From positions 1 through 64,000 of the forward strand of contig NZ_QBKN01000016.1 in the NCBI RefSeq assembly GCF_003054175.1: DNA of 64,000 nucleotides, written 5' to 3'. The notes below the pieces were generated by a model, which was not told the DNA's origin, did not search any database, and worked only from the letters and a program-made list of their open reading frames with translations. This stretch comes from Allosediminivita pacifica (GTDB lineage: Bacteria > Pseudomonadota > Alphaproteobacteria > Rhodobacterales > Rhodobacteraceae). Position 1 is the stretch's first letter. Every line of letters starts with the position of its first letter. Shown in pieces: positions 32,229 to 42,147 of the stretch. The translations under genes and the position numbers were made by a program.

Positions 32229-32392
32229 GTTCTTCACTCCGCTCGAAGATTGTCCCTGCCGCTCCTGATGCACCGCGCGCGCGTGTGACGCCAGACCGGA
32301 ACCGGCCGCCGCGCCGCTTTTTTCGCGCCCCTGTGCCCCGCCGGACTCAGAGTCGACCGCCCCGCCCGCATCTCTTTTGCACCGCCACGGCG

Positions 32393-32416
32393 AACAACAC
32401 CGGCTCCGGTGTCGTT
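32393..32416. promoter_or_regulatory. 24-bp operator-like palindrome between divergent genes
   Basis: AACAACACCGG (32393-32403), CT, CCGGTGTCGTT (32406-32416): ten of eleven positions pair. It lies 57 bp before the SDR start and 164 bp from the porin-like start, where a dimeric repressor would be expected to bind. No regulator gene is adjacent. Confidence 0.45.
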
Positions 32417-32473
32417 GGTCCCCGGACCGCGGCCCACACGCTGCGCAGACACTCAGAAGACCAGGAGACATCC

Positions 32474-33265
32474 ATGCAGATCGATCTTTACGGCAAGACC
32501 GCCCTCGTCACCGGCTCCACCAAGGGCATCGGCCTCGCCACCGCCAAGGGCCTCGCCGCCAGCGGCGCCAAGGTCGTCGTCAACGGCCGAAAGCAGCACG
32601 ACGTCGACGTCGCCGTGACCGAGGTACAGCAGCACGTCCCCGGCGCCGAAGTGTCGGGTATCGCCGCCGATCTCGGCAGCGCCGAGGGCTGCAAGACCGT
32701 GACCGACGCCCTGCCCGACTGCGACGTGCTGGTGAACAACGCCGGCATCTTCAAGCCGGAGGATTTCTTCGAGGTCCCCGACGAAACCTGGCAGCAGTTC
32801 TACGACGTCAACGTCATGTCCGGCGTCCGTCTCGCCCGCCACTACCTGCCCGGCATGCAGAACCGCGAATGGGGCCGCGTGGTCTTCCTGTCCTCGGAAT
32901 CCGCCTTCAACATCCCGCCCGAGATGATCCACTACGGCATGACCAAGACCGCCGTCACCGCCGTCGCCCGCGGCCTGGCAAAGCGCATGGCCGGCACCGG
33001 CGTCACGGTGAACTCCGTCATGCCCGGGCCGACGCTGTCGGAAGGCGTGGCCGCGATGCTCAAGGACGACATGGAGAAAAACGGCAAGTCGCTCGAGGAA
33101 GCGGGCCGCGACATGGTCATGTCCGACCGCCCCAGCTCGATCCTCCAGCGGCCCGCCTCGGTCGAGGAGGTCGCCAACATGATCGTCTACACCTGCTCGC
33201 CGCTCGCCTCCGCCACCACCGGCGCCGCGCTGCGCGTCGAGGGCGGCATCGTCGACACGCTCTGA
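32474..33265 (+). CDS. SDR family NAD(P)-dependent oxidoreductase
   Basis: A 263-residue classical short-chain dehydrogenase. The cofactor glycines are in TGSTKGIGLATAKG (residues 14-27), NNAG is near 89, the catalytic serine is in FLSSESAF and the YxxxK pair in HYGMTKTAV. Basic residues after the second strand (NGRKQHD) favour NADPH. The substrate is unknown. The protein is a complete family member, in contrast to the altered SDR at 28810. ATG 32474 follows AGGAGACATCC. It is monocistronic and divergent from the porin-like gene. Confidence 0.92.
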   Translation: MQIDLYGKTALVTGSTKGIGLATAKGLAASGAKVVVNGRKQHDVDVAVTEVQQHVPGAEVSGIAADLGSAEGCKTVTDALPDCDVLVNNAGIFKPEDFFEVPDETWQQFYDVNVMSGVRLARHYLPGMQNREWGRVVFLSSESAFNIPPEMIHYGMTKTAVTAVARGLAKRMAGTGVTVNSVMPGPTLSEGVAAMLKDDMEKNGKSLEEAGRDMVMSDRPSSILQRPASVEEVANMIVYTCSPLASATTGAALRVEGGIVDTL

Positions 33266-33380
33266 GCGAATCCACGCGACCCGCACGCGGATTTCTGGAC
33301 ACCCGCCCCGCGGGCACCAGTTACTCCGGGCGGCGGCCCCGAAAGCCGCCGCACCGGACATTCGCAAGACACGGGCAGAC

Positions 33381-35783
33381 ATGAGAGTTACGAGACACTG
33401 GATCGCGGCGCTGCTGATCCTCGCAGCCGCCATGGCGGGCACCTTCACCCCGACCCGAAGCCTGGCCCAGGAGACGGCCCCCGCCGAAGGAACAGAAGGC
33501 GAAGACCCGCCCAGCAATCTCGATCTCCTGCTCGACGTGATCGAGGACGACGCCACCCGCGCCGCCCTCATCGACCAGCTCCGCGAGGCACAGGCCCGCG
33601 CCGAAACGCCCGTCGACGACCAGATCGTCGAAACCCTCGCCCCCGGCGCCGCCACCCCGCCCGAGGAACTCTCCTTCTCGCGCCGCATCGCGCTCATCAC
33701 GCAGGAGGTGGCTGAAGGCGTCGCCACCCGCGCCGAAACGCTCTGGACCCAGCTCACCCGCGCGCCCCGCGTCTTCCAGGGCCTCAGCGGCGGCGAGGCC
33801 GGCGTCCTGCTCGAAGCGCTCCAGCAGCTTGCCATCATCATCGTCGCGACCATCGCGGTCTTCATCGTGCTGCGCCGGCTGGGCAAGTCGCTCTACGCGC
33901 GCATGGGCGCCAAGGCCCGCGACAGCGGCGTCCTGCGCACCGTGCTGCTGTTTTGCGCATCGGCCGCGATCGATGCGCTGATCGTCGTCGTGGCATGGGC
34001 GGCGGGCTATCTCATCGCGATCCTCTTCCTCGGCACCATGGGCAGCATCGGCATCCGCCAGACGCTCTACCTCAACGCCTTCCTGCTGGTGGAGATGGCC
34101 AAGGTCGCCGTGCGCCTCGCGCTCTCGCCCTCGGCGCGCAACCTGCGGCCCCTGCCGGTCTCGGATGCTGGCGCGCAGTACCTCGCCAGTCGACTCAACT
34201 TCATGGTCGGCCTCGTCGGCTACGGCCAGCTCCTGATTGTCCCGATCATCAACACCAACGTCTCCTTCGCGGGCGGGCGCGCCATCTCGGCGCTGATCTC
34301 GCTCGTCGTCGTGGCCTTTGCCATGTGGCTCGTGGTGCGCAACCGCCGCGCCGTGGCCGACTGGCTCGAACGCGGCGGCCAACCCGCGGAAGAACACGCC
34401 GAGGAGCGCCGCTTCGCCGAGCAGGCCGCTCGTGAAGAAGCCGAGCTTGCCACCGACACCGTCGGAGAGACCCCCGACCAGATCACCGGCGCGGCCGAAG
34501 AATACCCCATGGGGTCCGACGCCGACACGCCCGAGAAGCGCTCGCGCCGCAGCGGCGCGCTGCACTTCCTTGCCCGCCAATGGCACTGGTTCGCGCTGGC
34601 CTATCTCCTGGTGATGCTGGTGCTCGTGCTGGCGCAGCCCAACGCCGCCTTCCGATCACTGATCAACTCGGGTCAGGTGCTGCTCGTGGCACTGCTGGGC
34701 ATCACCCTCTCGGGGATGCTGACCCGCATCATGGTGCGCGGCGTGCAACTGCCCGACAACATCACCGCCCGCCTGCCCCTGCTGGAGAAGCGGCTTAACA
34801 CCTTCGTGCCCCGCGCGCTCTTCGTGCTGCGCTTGCTGATCTTCGTCGTGGTGGTGGCCGTGGCGCTCAATGCCATCAGCCTGATCGACCTGCGTGCCTG
34901 GATGGCCAGCCAGATCGGCCTGCAGCTCACCAGCACGCTCTTCTCGGTGGCCGCCGTGCTGCTGGTCTCCTTCCTGATCTGGGTGGCGCTGTCGTCCTGG
35001 GTGGACTACCGCCTCAACCCCGATTTCGGCTCGGTCGCCACCGCCCGAGAACGCACGCTGCTCACGCTGCTGCGCAACGCGGCCACCATCGCGCTGCTGA
35101 TCATCACGCTGATGTTCGTCCTGTCCGAGATCGGGCTCGACATCGCGCCGCTGCTGGCCTCCGCCGGGGTGCTCGGCCTGGCCATCGGTTTCGGTGCCCA
35201 GAAACTGGTTCAGGACATCATCACCGGCATCTTCATCCAGCTCGAGAACGCCATGAACGTTGGCGACGTGGTGACCGCCGGCACCACCACCGGCGTGGTG
35301 GAAAAGCTCACCATCCGCTCGGTCAGCCTGCGCGACCTCAACGGCACCTACCACCTCATCCCCTTCTCCTCGGTCGACATGGTCTCCAACTACATGCGCG
35401 AGTTCGGCTATTCGGTCTGCGACATGGGCGTGGCCTACCGCGAGGACATCGGCGAGGTGAAACAGGCCATGCACGACGCCTTCGACAAGCTCCGCGCCGA
35501 CCCCGACCACGCGCCGTCCATCCTGGGCGACCTGGAATGGTTCGGCGTCAACGCCTTCGGCGACAGCGCCGTGGTGGTCCGAACCCGCATCAAGTGCCGC
35601 CCCGGCGACCAGTGGGGGATCGGGCGCGCCTACAACGGCATCCTGAAAGAGATCTTCGACGAACGCGGCATCGAGATCCCCTTCCCGCACCAGACCCTCT
35701 ACCTGGGCGAATCCAAGTCCGGCGCGACCCAGCCTTTCCGGGTCCGCATGGAAGGCGGCTCCGAGGACACCGGGACGGCCTGA
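33381..35783 (+). CDS. Large MscS-family mechanosensitive channel
   Basis: An 800-residue inner-membrane channel for osmotic down-shock relief. A signal peptide (residues 1-30, ending RSLAQ) precedes an acidic periplasmic region of about 110 residues, then roughly ten to eleven membrane helices. The MscS core follows from about residue 560: the pore helix SAGVLGLAIGFGAQKLVQD (590-610), IFIQLENAMNVGDVV, and a cytoplasmic beta/vestibule region to the end. A charged cytoplasmic loop (about residues 330-400, many Glu/Arg) separates two helix bundles. The layout resembles MscK/YbdG-YjeP-type long channels. A strong terminator follows. Confidence 0.93.
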   Translation: MRVTRHWIAALLILAAAMAGTFTPTRSLAQETAPAEGTEGEDPPSNLDLLLDVIEDDATRAALIDQLREAQARAETPVDDQIVETLAPGAATPPEELSFSRRIALITQEVAEGVATRAETLWTQLTRAPRVFQGLSGGEAGVLLEALQQLAIIIVATIAVFIVLRRLGKSLYARMGAKARDSGVLRTVLLFCASAAIDALIVVVAWAAGYLIAILFLGTMGSIGIRQTLYLNAFLLVEMAKVAVRLALSPSARNLRPLPVSDAGAQYLASRLNFMVGLVGYGQLLIVPIINTNVSFAGGRAISALISLVVVAFAMWLVVRNRRAVADWLERGGQPAEEHAEERRFAEQAAREEAELATDTVGETPDQITGAAEEYPMGSDADTPEKRSRRSGALHFLARQWHWFALAYLLVMLVLVLAQPNAAFRSLINSGQVLLVALLGITLSGMLTRIMVRGVQLPDNITARLPLLEKRLNTFVPRALFVLRLLIFVVVVAVALNAISLIDLRAWMASQIGLQLTSTLFSVAAVLLVSFLIWVALSSWVDYRLNPDFGSVATARERTLLTLLRNAATIALLIITLMFVLSEIGLDIAPLLASAGVLGLAIGFGAQKLVQDIITGIFIQLENAMNVGDVVTAGTTTGVVEKLTIRSVSLRDLNGTYHLIPFSSVDMVSNYMREFGYSVCDMGVAYREDIGEVKQAMHDAFDKLRADPDHAPSILGDLEWFGVNAFGDSAVVVRTRIKCRPGDQWGIGRAYNGILKEIFDERGIEIPFPHQTLYLGESKSGATQPFRVRMEGGSEDTGTA

Positions 35784-35814
35784 CCGGACCGTCCCTACGG
35801 CTCAAAGCCCATCG

Positions 35815-35852
35815 AGCGCCGGACCCCGAAATCGGTCCGGCGCTTCTTTTTT
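35815..35852 (+). terminator. Intrinsic terminator of the MscS-type gene
   Basis: Stem AGCGCCGGACC (35815-35825) / GGTCCGGCGCT (35834-35844), 8-nt loop, then TCTTTTTT. It lies 32 bp past the stop codon. The rest of the 597-bp gap up to prfC (35784-36380) holds a CGCCGCCGC/GCGGCGGCG dyad near 35868-35890 and the family 1 element at 36244, and no convincing gene. Confidence 0.9.
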
Positions 35853-36243
35853 AGGGTACCAGCCGCGCATCGCCGCCGCACGCGGCGGCGATCCAACCGT
35901 TGATCCCTTGGCCCGGAACAAGGGGCTTCAGCCCCGCCGGGCCAGCGCCAGACCGCGGGGACGGTCCGGCGCTGGCCCGGCTGCGCATCCACCTTTGGAA
36001 GACGTTGTTTCAGCGCAAGGACCTGCCCACGGGAACATCCGCACGCAGCCGCACTCGGACACGCCGAAGGCATGCTTCCAGCATTACCACGCGCGGCGGG
36101 CCTTCGGCCTTGATTCCGCGCAGGGAGCTTCGCACTCGAACCGGACCTCTCCCGGGGAAACAAACCAGCCCCCGCCCAAAACCCAGAAAATCTGCCTACC
36201 TAGGCGTCCGGCGCCCCGCCGTTTAGGGCCAAACCCTAAGTCC

Positions 36244-36310
36244 CGGTTAACGCGTCCAACCAACCCATTGATTTCATTACGCTGGAAAAACGTCCCGGCC
36301 CGGGACACCC
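36244..36310 (+). repeat. Family 1 intergenic element, copy B
   Basis: CGGTTAA (36244-36250), 15 nt, CATTGAT (36266-36272), 19 nt, and the perfect palindrome GTCCCGGCCCGGGAC (36292-36306) followed by ACCC. Spacings equal those of copies A and C. It ends 70 bp before the prfC start and points towards it, so it could be a promoter-proximal element for prfC. Confidence 0.8.
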
Positions 36311-36380
36311 CCGTGACACGCCTCAGATCCACCGCCCGAGGCCCATTGCCGAAGCCACCCGTCGCACGTATATCCCGCCC

Positions 36381-37988
<1,608 letters not shown>

Positions 37989-37993
37989 GCCGA

Positions 37994-38016
37994 GGCGCGG
38001 CCGCTCAGGCCGCGCC
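37994..38016. terminator. Bidirectional hairpin between prfC and the FAD monooxygenase
   Basis: A perfect 9-bp stem GGCGCGGCC / GGCCGCGCC with a 5-nt loop (GCTCA) lies 5 bp past prfC and includes the stop codon of the convergent gene. There is no T-run on either strand. Confidence 0.5.
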
Positions 38017-39177
38017 CCTCGTCGCGTCGTAGCCGTAAAGCCAGTCGAACTGCTTCACCATCTGCCCCGGCGCCGCCCGGCTGGCGAGGCCCAGCACCAT
38101 GTGCGCCGCGCCCCGGATCAGAGGGTTGCGCAAGTGGTACTTCCACGCGTTGCCATTGGCCGCCGCGATCACCTTCGCCGCCCGATCCCGCCTGCGCGCC
38201 TGGTAACGCTGCAGCCCCGCCGCCACGTCCGGCGCCCCGTCCAGCGAGGCGGCAAGCACGAAGGCATCCTCCAGCGCAAGGTTCGCCCCCTGCGCAAGGA
38301 AGGGCAGCGTCGGGTGCGCCGCATCGCCGAGGATAGCCACGCCCTCACCATGCCAGCGCCGCGCCACCGGGTGGCGGAACAGCCCCCAGAGCCCCGGCGC
38401 CTCGGCCCCCTCCATCAGGCGCCGCAGCTCCGGCGACATGCCCGAGAAAGCCGCGCGCAGGTTCGCCGCCTCGTCGCGATGGCTCCAGCCCTCGGCGACC
38501 CAGCCCTTGCGTTCCTCGACCGCCACCATGTTCACCACGCTGCCGTCGCGCAGCGGATAGGTCACCACGTGCCGTCCGGGCCCCATGTGCACCCGAGCCT
38601 CGGCCGGATGATCCGTCACGTTCGGCACCACCGCCCGCCAGGCCACCTGCCCGGTAAAGAAGGGCTCGGCCGGCCCGTTTAGCGCGGGTCGCAGAACCGA
38701 ATGCAGCCCGTCAGCCCCGACCACGAGATCCCCGCCGCAGCGATCCCCGTTGGCGAGCGAAATGGCCGGCGGCGCGCCCGGCGTCACCTCGGCCACCTTC
38801 TGGAGCAGCCGCAGCTTGACGCCCGCCTCGCGCGCCGCCGCACCCAGCAGGTCGATCAGATCGGCGCGATGCACGAAGTAATAGCCCGGCTCGGCCCCGG
38901 TCAGATCGACCCGCGCGACCTCGGCCCCCCGTGCGCCGTCACGCAGCGACACCGCCTGCCCGCGGCAGGACACTTCCGCCAGCCGCGTATCCAGCCCAAG
39001 CGCCGCCAGCACCCGCAGCCCGTTGGGGCTGATCTGCAGTCCCGCGCCGACCTCGCGGATCGCCTCAGCCTGCTCCAGCACCACGACGTTGGCGCCGCGC
39101 TGCCGCAGGGCAATGGCCGCGGCCAGCCCGCCGATGCCGCCGCCGATCACCGTGATCTCAAGATCAGAAAACGCCAT
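38005..39177 (-). CDS. FAD-dependent aromatic-type monooxygenase
   Basis: A 390-residue class A flavin hydroxylase, like salicylate or 3-hydroxybenzoate hydroxylases, using NAD(P)H and oxygen to hydroxylate a (usually aromatic) acid. The FAD dinucleotide motif is VIGGGIGGLAAAIALRQRG (residues 10-28), the DG motif VGADGLHSVLR near 158, and the GD motif AILGDAAHPTLPF near 280. The substrate cannot be inferred, since no ring-cleavage or aromatic-pathway gene is adjacent. It is convergent with prfC and upstream of nothing obviously linked; dksA follows 80 bp beyond its start on the same strand. Confidence 0.9.
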   Translation of the reverse strand: MAFSDLEITVIGGGIGGLAAAIALRQRGANVVVLEQAEAIREVGAGLQISPNGLRVLAALGLDTRLAEVSCRGQAVSLRDGARGAEVARVDLTGAEPGYYFVHRADLIDLLGAAAREAGVKLRLLQKVAEVTPGAPPAISLANGDRCGGDLVVGADGLHSVLRPALNGPAEPFFTGQVAWRAVVPNVTDHPAEARVHMGPGRHVVTYPLRDGSVVNMVAVEERKGWVAEGWSHRDEAANLRAAFSGMSPELRRLMEGAEAPGLWGLFRHPVARRWHGEGVAILGDAAHPTLPFLAQGANLALEDAFVLAASLDGAPDVAAGLQRYQARRRDRAAKVIAAANGNAWKYHLRNPLIRGAAHMVLGLASRAAPGQMVKQFDWLYGYDATRGAA

Positions 39178-39257
39178 CCGGCCCCCCAGAGACGCAAAAG
39201 CGCCAGGGCTCGGGCCCCGGCGCCTTTTGTGTCCTCGCCGTGCCCCTTGCGGGACAA

Positions 39258-39680
39258 TCAGTCGTCGCGATGCACCTTCTCGCGGCGTTCGTGGCGCTCC
39301 TGCGCCTCGAGGCTCATGGTCGCGATCGGACGCGCGTCCAGCCGCTTGAGGCTGATCGGCTCGCCGGTCACTTCGCAGTAGCCGTATTCGCCCTCGTCGA
39401 TCCGGCGCAGCGCCGAGTCGATCTTGGCCACCAGCTTGCGCTGCCGGTCGCGCGTGCGAAGTTCGATCGCGCGGTCGGTTTCCTCGCTGGCACGGTCAGT
39501 CACGTCGGGAATGTTCCGCGTGCCTTCCTGTAGGGCCTCGATCGTGTCGCGGCTCTCTGCCAGAAGGTCGTTCTTCCATGCGTGAAGCTTGCGCCGGAAG
39601 TACTCCAGCTGGCGATCGTTCATGAAAGGTTCATCTTCTGCCGGACGATAATCGTCGGGAAGAAAGGTTTCCGCCTTCAT
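39258..39680 (-). CDS. dksA: RNA polymerase-binding factor DksA, single-cysteine form
   Basis: Transcription factor that inserts its coiled coil into the RNA polymerase secondary channel and acts with ppGpp. The protein has 140 residues: a coiled-coil region (about 25-95, EYFRRKLHAWKNDLLAESRD) ending with the DxxDxA-like tip region DVTDRASEETD, then the globular end. The canonical C4 zinc finger is reduced to Cys102, with Thr105, Ser123 and Ala126 at the other three positions, a known condition in alphaproteobacterial DksA proteins. I chose ATG 39680 (MKAETFLPDDY), which has GAGGGAG upstream and matches relatives; ATG 39713 is an alternative. Confidence 0.95.
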   Translation of the reverse strand: MKAETFLPDDYRPAEDEPFMNDRQLEYFRRKLHAWKNDLLAESRDTIEALQEGTRNIPDVTDRASEETDRAIELRTRDRQRKLVAKIDSALRRIDEGEYGYCEVTGEPISLKRLDARPIATMSLEAQERHERREKVHRDD

Positions 39681-40159
39681 CTGCGCTCCCTCATCAACGC
39701 CAATACCCATCATGAAGATTTTCCCCAGATATTTGGCACCCCTGCGGGTGGCTCTTAACTGAAGGCTACCACTTTGTCACGCCGCAATCTCAAATGGTTG
39801 CCCCAATTTCGCCCGGAAAGGCTGCGGCGGAATGGCTCGCACCCGCCGCGGTTGCCGCAGTGCCGCGAAACCCGGCATCTCCCCCCGAAACGGCGCCCAA
39901 TCGCAGGGCATCTCCGTCATGACGGGTCGCAATTTATGCCCGATCGGGACCATGCGCGCCGGACATGAAAACGGCCACCTTAACCACCCCCAAGACATCG
40001 CGGCTTTCCCGAATGCGGCGTCGCTGGCTTCAATGTCGCTCCGCAGTCGGCGACTCGCGCACGACACGGCGTCACGCGGCGCAGCGGAGCTGCCGCACTT
40101 GCAAAGCTCCCGCCACCGACCTACCCCTTTCAGCGGCATCCAACGCGAGAGGCAGGCCC
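39681..40159. other. Gap between divergent dksA and MoxR ATPase genes
   Basis: This 479-bp stretch must hold the dksA promoter and that of the MoxR gene. In-frame codons continue upstream of the MoxR start to 39965, and a minus-strand frame spans 39777-40178. Both give low-complexity Arg/Ser/Ala sequence without ribosome binding sites, so I see no gene. Confidence 0.5.
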
Positions 40160-41002
40160 ATGCGCTTCGACGGCACACGCGACTACGTCTCGACCGACGA
40201 CCTGACCATGGCGGTCAACGCCGCCATTACCCTCGAACGCCCGCTCCTGGTGAAGGGCGAGCCGGGCACCGGCAAGACCGAGCTGGCGCGCCAGGTCTCC
40301 GCCTCCCTCGGCGTGCCGATGATCGAATGGTCGATCAAGTCCACCACCCGCGCCCAACAGGGTCTCTACGAATACGATGCCGTCTCGCGCCTGCGGGACA
40401 GCCAACTCGGCGACGAACGCGTCAACGACGTGCGCAACTACATCCGCAAGGGCAAGCTCTGGCAGGCCTTCGAGGCCGAGGGCCGCGTGGTCCTGCTCAT
40501 CGACGAGATCGACAAGGCCGATATCGAGTTCCCCAACGACCTGCTGCAGGAACTCGACCGGATGGAGTTCTTCGTCTACGAGACCTGCGAGACGGTGAAG
40601 GCCAAACAGCGCCCCATCGTCATCATCACCTCCAACAACGAAAAGGAGCTGCCCGACGCCTTCCTGCGCCGCTGCTTCTTCCACTACATCAAGTTTCCCG
40701 ATGCCGAGACCCTGCGCAGCATCGTCGAGGTGCACTTCCCCGGCATCAAGGAAAGCCTGCTGACCACCGCGCTGACCCAGTTTTACGAGCTGCGCGAACA
40801 GCCGGGCCTCAAGAAACGCCCCTCCACCTCCGAAGTGCTCGACTGGCTGAAGCTGTTGCTGGCCGAGGACCTAGGGCCCGAAGATCTCAAGCGCGAGGGC
40901 ACGAACCTGTTGCCGAAACTGCACGGCGCCCTGCTCAAGAACGAGCAGGACGTGCACCTTTTCGAACGGCTCGCCTTCATGGCGCGACGGCAGGGCCGCT
41001 GA
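40160..41002 (+). CDS. MoxR-type AAA+ ATPase (CoxD-like)
   Basis: A 280-residue MoxR-family ATPase, a metallo-chelatase-like chaperone that works with a VWA partner to insert metals or activate enzyme complexes. Walker A is GEPGTGKT (residues 33-40), Walker B VVLLIDEIDKAD (about 113-124), sensor 1 IIITSNNEKELPDAFLRR and an arginine-finger region FLRRCFF. It matches the subgroup whose partner is the CoxE-like VWA protein. That partner is not adjacent: it lies 5.2 kb downstream at 46246. ATG 40160 (MRFDGTRDYV) is preceded by GAGAGGCAGG. Confidence 0.93.
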   Translation: MRFDGTRDYVSTDDLTMAVNAAITLERPLLVKGEPGTGKTELARQVSASLGVPMIEWSIKSTTRAQQGLYEYDAVSRLRDSQLGDERVNDVRNYIRKGKLWQAFEAEGRVVLLIDEIDKADIEFPNDLLQELDRMEFFVYETCETVKAKQRPIVIITSNNEKELPDAFLRRCFFHYIKFPDAETLRSIVEVHFPGIKESLLTTALTQFYELREQPGLKKRPSTSEVLDWLKLLLAEDLGPEDLKREGTNLLPKLHGALLKNEQDVHLFERLAFMARRQGR

Positions 41003-41024
41003 CCCCCGCCGCCCGCACCGACGA

Positions 41025-41714
41025 TCAGGCCGCGTTCTGGCGCGGGCCGGTCTGCTCCTGCTCGGCCTCCCGCTTCATCGCAGCGAGGTCGCGGTCGTCG
41101 TCGCCACGCCCGTCGCGCGAGATCACGTACCTCAGCTGGCTGCGGCGCTTGCGACTGCTGATCTGCTTGGTGAGAACATCCTCCGACGCAAAGTGCAGGA
41201 TGCCGTCGCGACGGGTAATGTCGTAGCGCTTGTAGCCCCCAAGCAGCTTGTGAGCCTGCTGCGCGGCCACGACCACGGTGATCTCCATGGAGGTACAGCG
41301 GTCGATGGCGATGTTCGCCGCGGTATTTTTCGCCGCGCGCTCGCCGATGTTCTGGAAGCTGCCGATGTCGAGCGCCTCGCCACCACCCAGGGGCCCCTGG
41401 TTGGTCCGCTCCCGGAAATCGCCGCCCAGCGGCTCGCCGTCCTCGACCCGGTCCGTCACCAGCGTGCAGAATTCCTCGTCATCGCAGACAAGCTGGACCT
41501 GGATTGCCAGGATATAGACCGCATCCGCCCCCATGTTGCTGACGACACAGCGCGCGTCCTGCCCGTCGTTGGCCGCCATCCCGATATGGATCACCGCCCG
41601 GTTGCTGCGCCGGAAACTCACGAAGATCAGATGCAGGTAGCCCATCCAGACGAACAGCATCAGCGTATTCGTGAAGAGATTGATGACGCTGCTGTGCTCG
41701 CTCAACCATTCCAT
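41025..41714 (-). CDS. Membrane-anchored protein of unknown function
   Basis: A 229-residue protein I do not recognise. One N-terminal membrane helix (FTNTLMLFVWMGYLHLIFV, about residues 14-32) is followed by a soluble domain with cysteines (ARCVVSNMG, VQLVCDDEEFC, AIDRCTSMEI), a VVVAAQQAHKLLGGYKRYDI segment, and a charged C-terminal tail rich in Arg, Asp and Glu. GAGG precedes ATG 41714. It is convergent with the MoxR gene (22-bp gap) and lies within the block separating MoxR from CoxE. Composition is slightly less GC-biased than its neighbours. Confidence 0.7.
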   Translation of the reverse strand: MEWLSEHSSVINLFTNTLMLFVWMGYLHLIFVSFRRSNRAVIHIGMAANDGQDARCVVSNMGADAVYILAIQVQLVCDDEEFCTLVTDRVEDGEPLGGDFRERTNQGPLGGGEALDIGSFQNIGERAAKNTAANIAIDRCTSMEITVVVAAQQAHKLLGGYKRYDITRRDGILHFASEDVLTKQISSRKRRSQLRYVISRDGRGDDDRDLAAMKREAEQEQTGPRQNAA

Positions 41715-42033
41715 GGTGACCTCGCCCCCTTGCGATTGTCGGATTTCATATGAGCAATCCCAACGGCAGCGGCGGGATCGGGTTCCGCGCAAAAGGCCCC
41801 GTGACCCGATGGAAACCGTACCGGAGCAGGGAAGCTCCTGCACCACGATCGACGACACCCCTGAAGCGCTGCGTGCCCGCCCCCGAGACGGGAGCAACTC
41901 CGTCCTGCCCAGATACTTTCCAGCGAACACCGCGACGACGCGGCCAGCCCCCTTAAGGACGAGCTCAAATCGCAACGTATATCGCCGCCCCGTCCCTTCC
42001 GTCCCACGGGCGCACGTCGCAGCGCCTCAGAGC
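41715..42033. other. Gap upstream of the unknown membrane protein
   Basis: This 319-bp part of the 433-bp gap (41715-42147) holds the promoter side of the membrane-protein gene and no frame with both a ribosome binding site and plausible composition. The remaining part carries a family 2 repeat and a hairpin. Confidence 0.4.
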
Positions 42034-42083
42034 CGGGCTTCTTCCTGGCGCAAATACTCCCGGAGCTTGGGGCAGACGCCCGA
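42034..42083 (+). repeat. Family 2 element, single arm
   Basis: GGGCTTCTTCCTGGCG, CAAATACTCC, CGGAGCTTGGGGCAGACGCCC: one arm of the family 2 element without an inverted partner of similar length nearby. It sits past the 3' end of the AidB-like gene. Confidence 0.7.
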
Positions 42084-42125
42084 CCCGCCCGTGCAGCAAG
42101 GCCGACGCCGAGCAACTGGCACGGG

Positions 42126-42144
42126 GCACGGGACGCCCCCGTGC
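42126..42144 (-). terminator. Hairpin just past the AidB-like gene
   Basis: A GCACGGG / CCCGTGC 7-bp stem with a 5-nt loop lies 4 bp beyond the AidB-like stop on the minus strand. No T-tract is seen, so termination is inferred from position. Confidence 0.4.
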
Positions 42145-42147
42145 GCC

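Noticed and set aside
35900-36300. Short plus-strand frames between the MscS-type gene and prfC
   Set aside because: Pro/Arg/Ser-rich, no ribosome binding site, and they run through the family 1 element.
39965-40159. N-terminal extension of the MoxR ATPase
   Set aside because: The extra 65 codons are Arg/Ser/Thr-rich with no homology signature, while ATG 40160 has a ribosome binding site and the normal family start.
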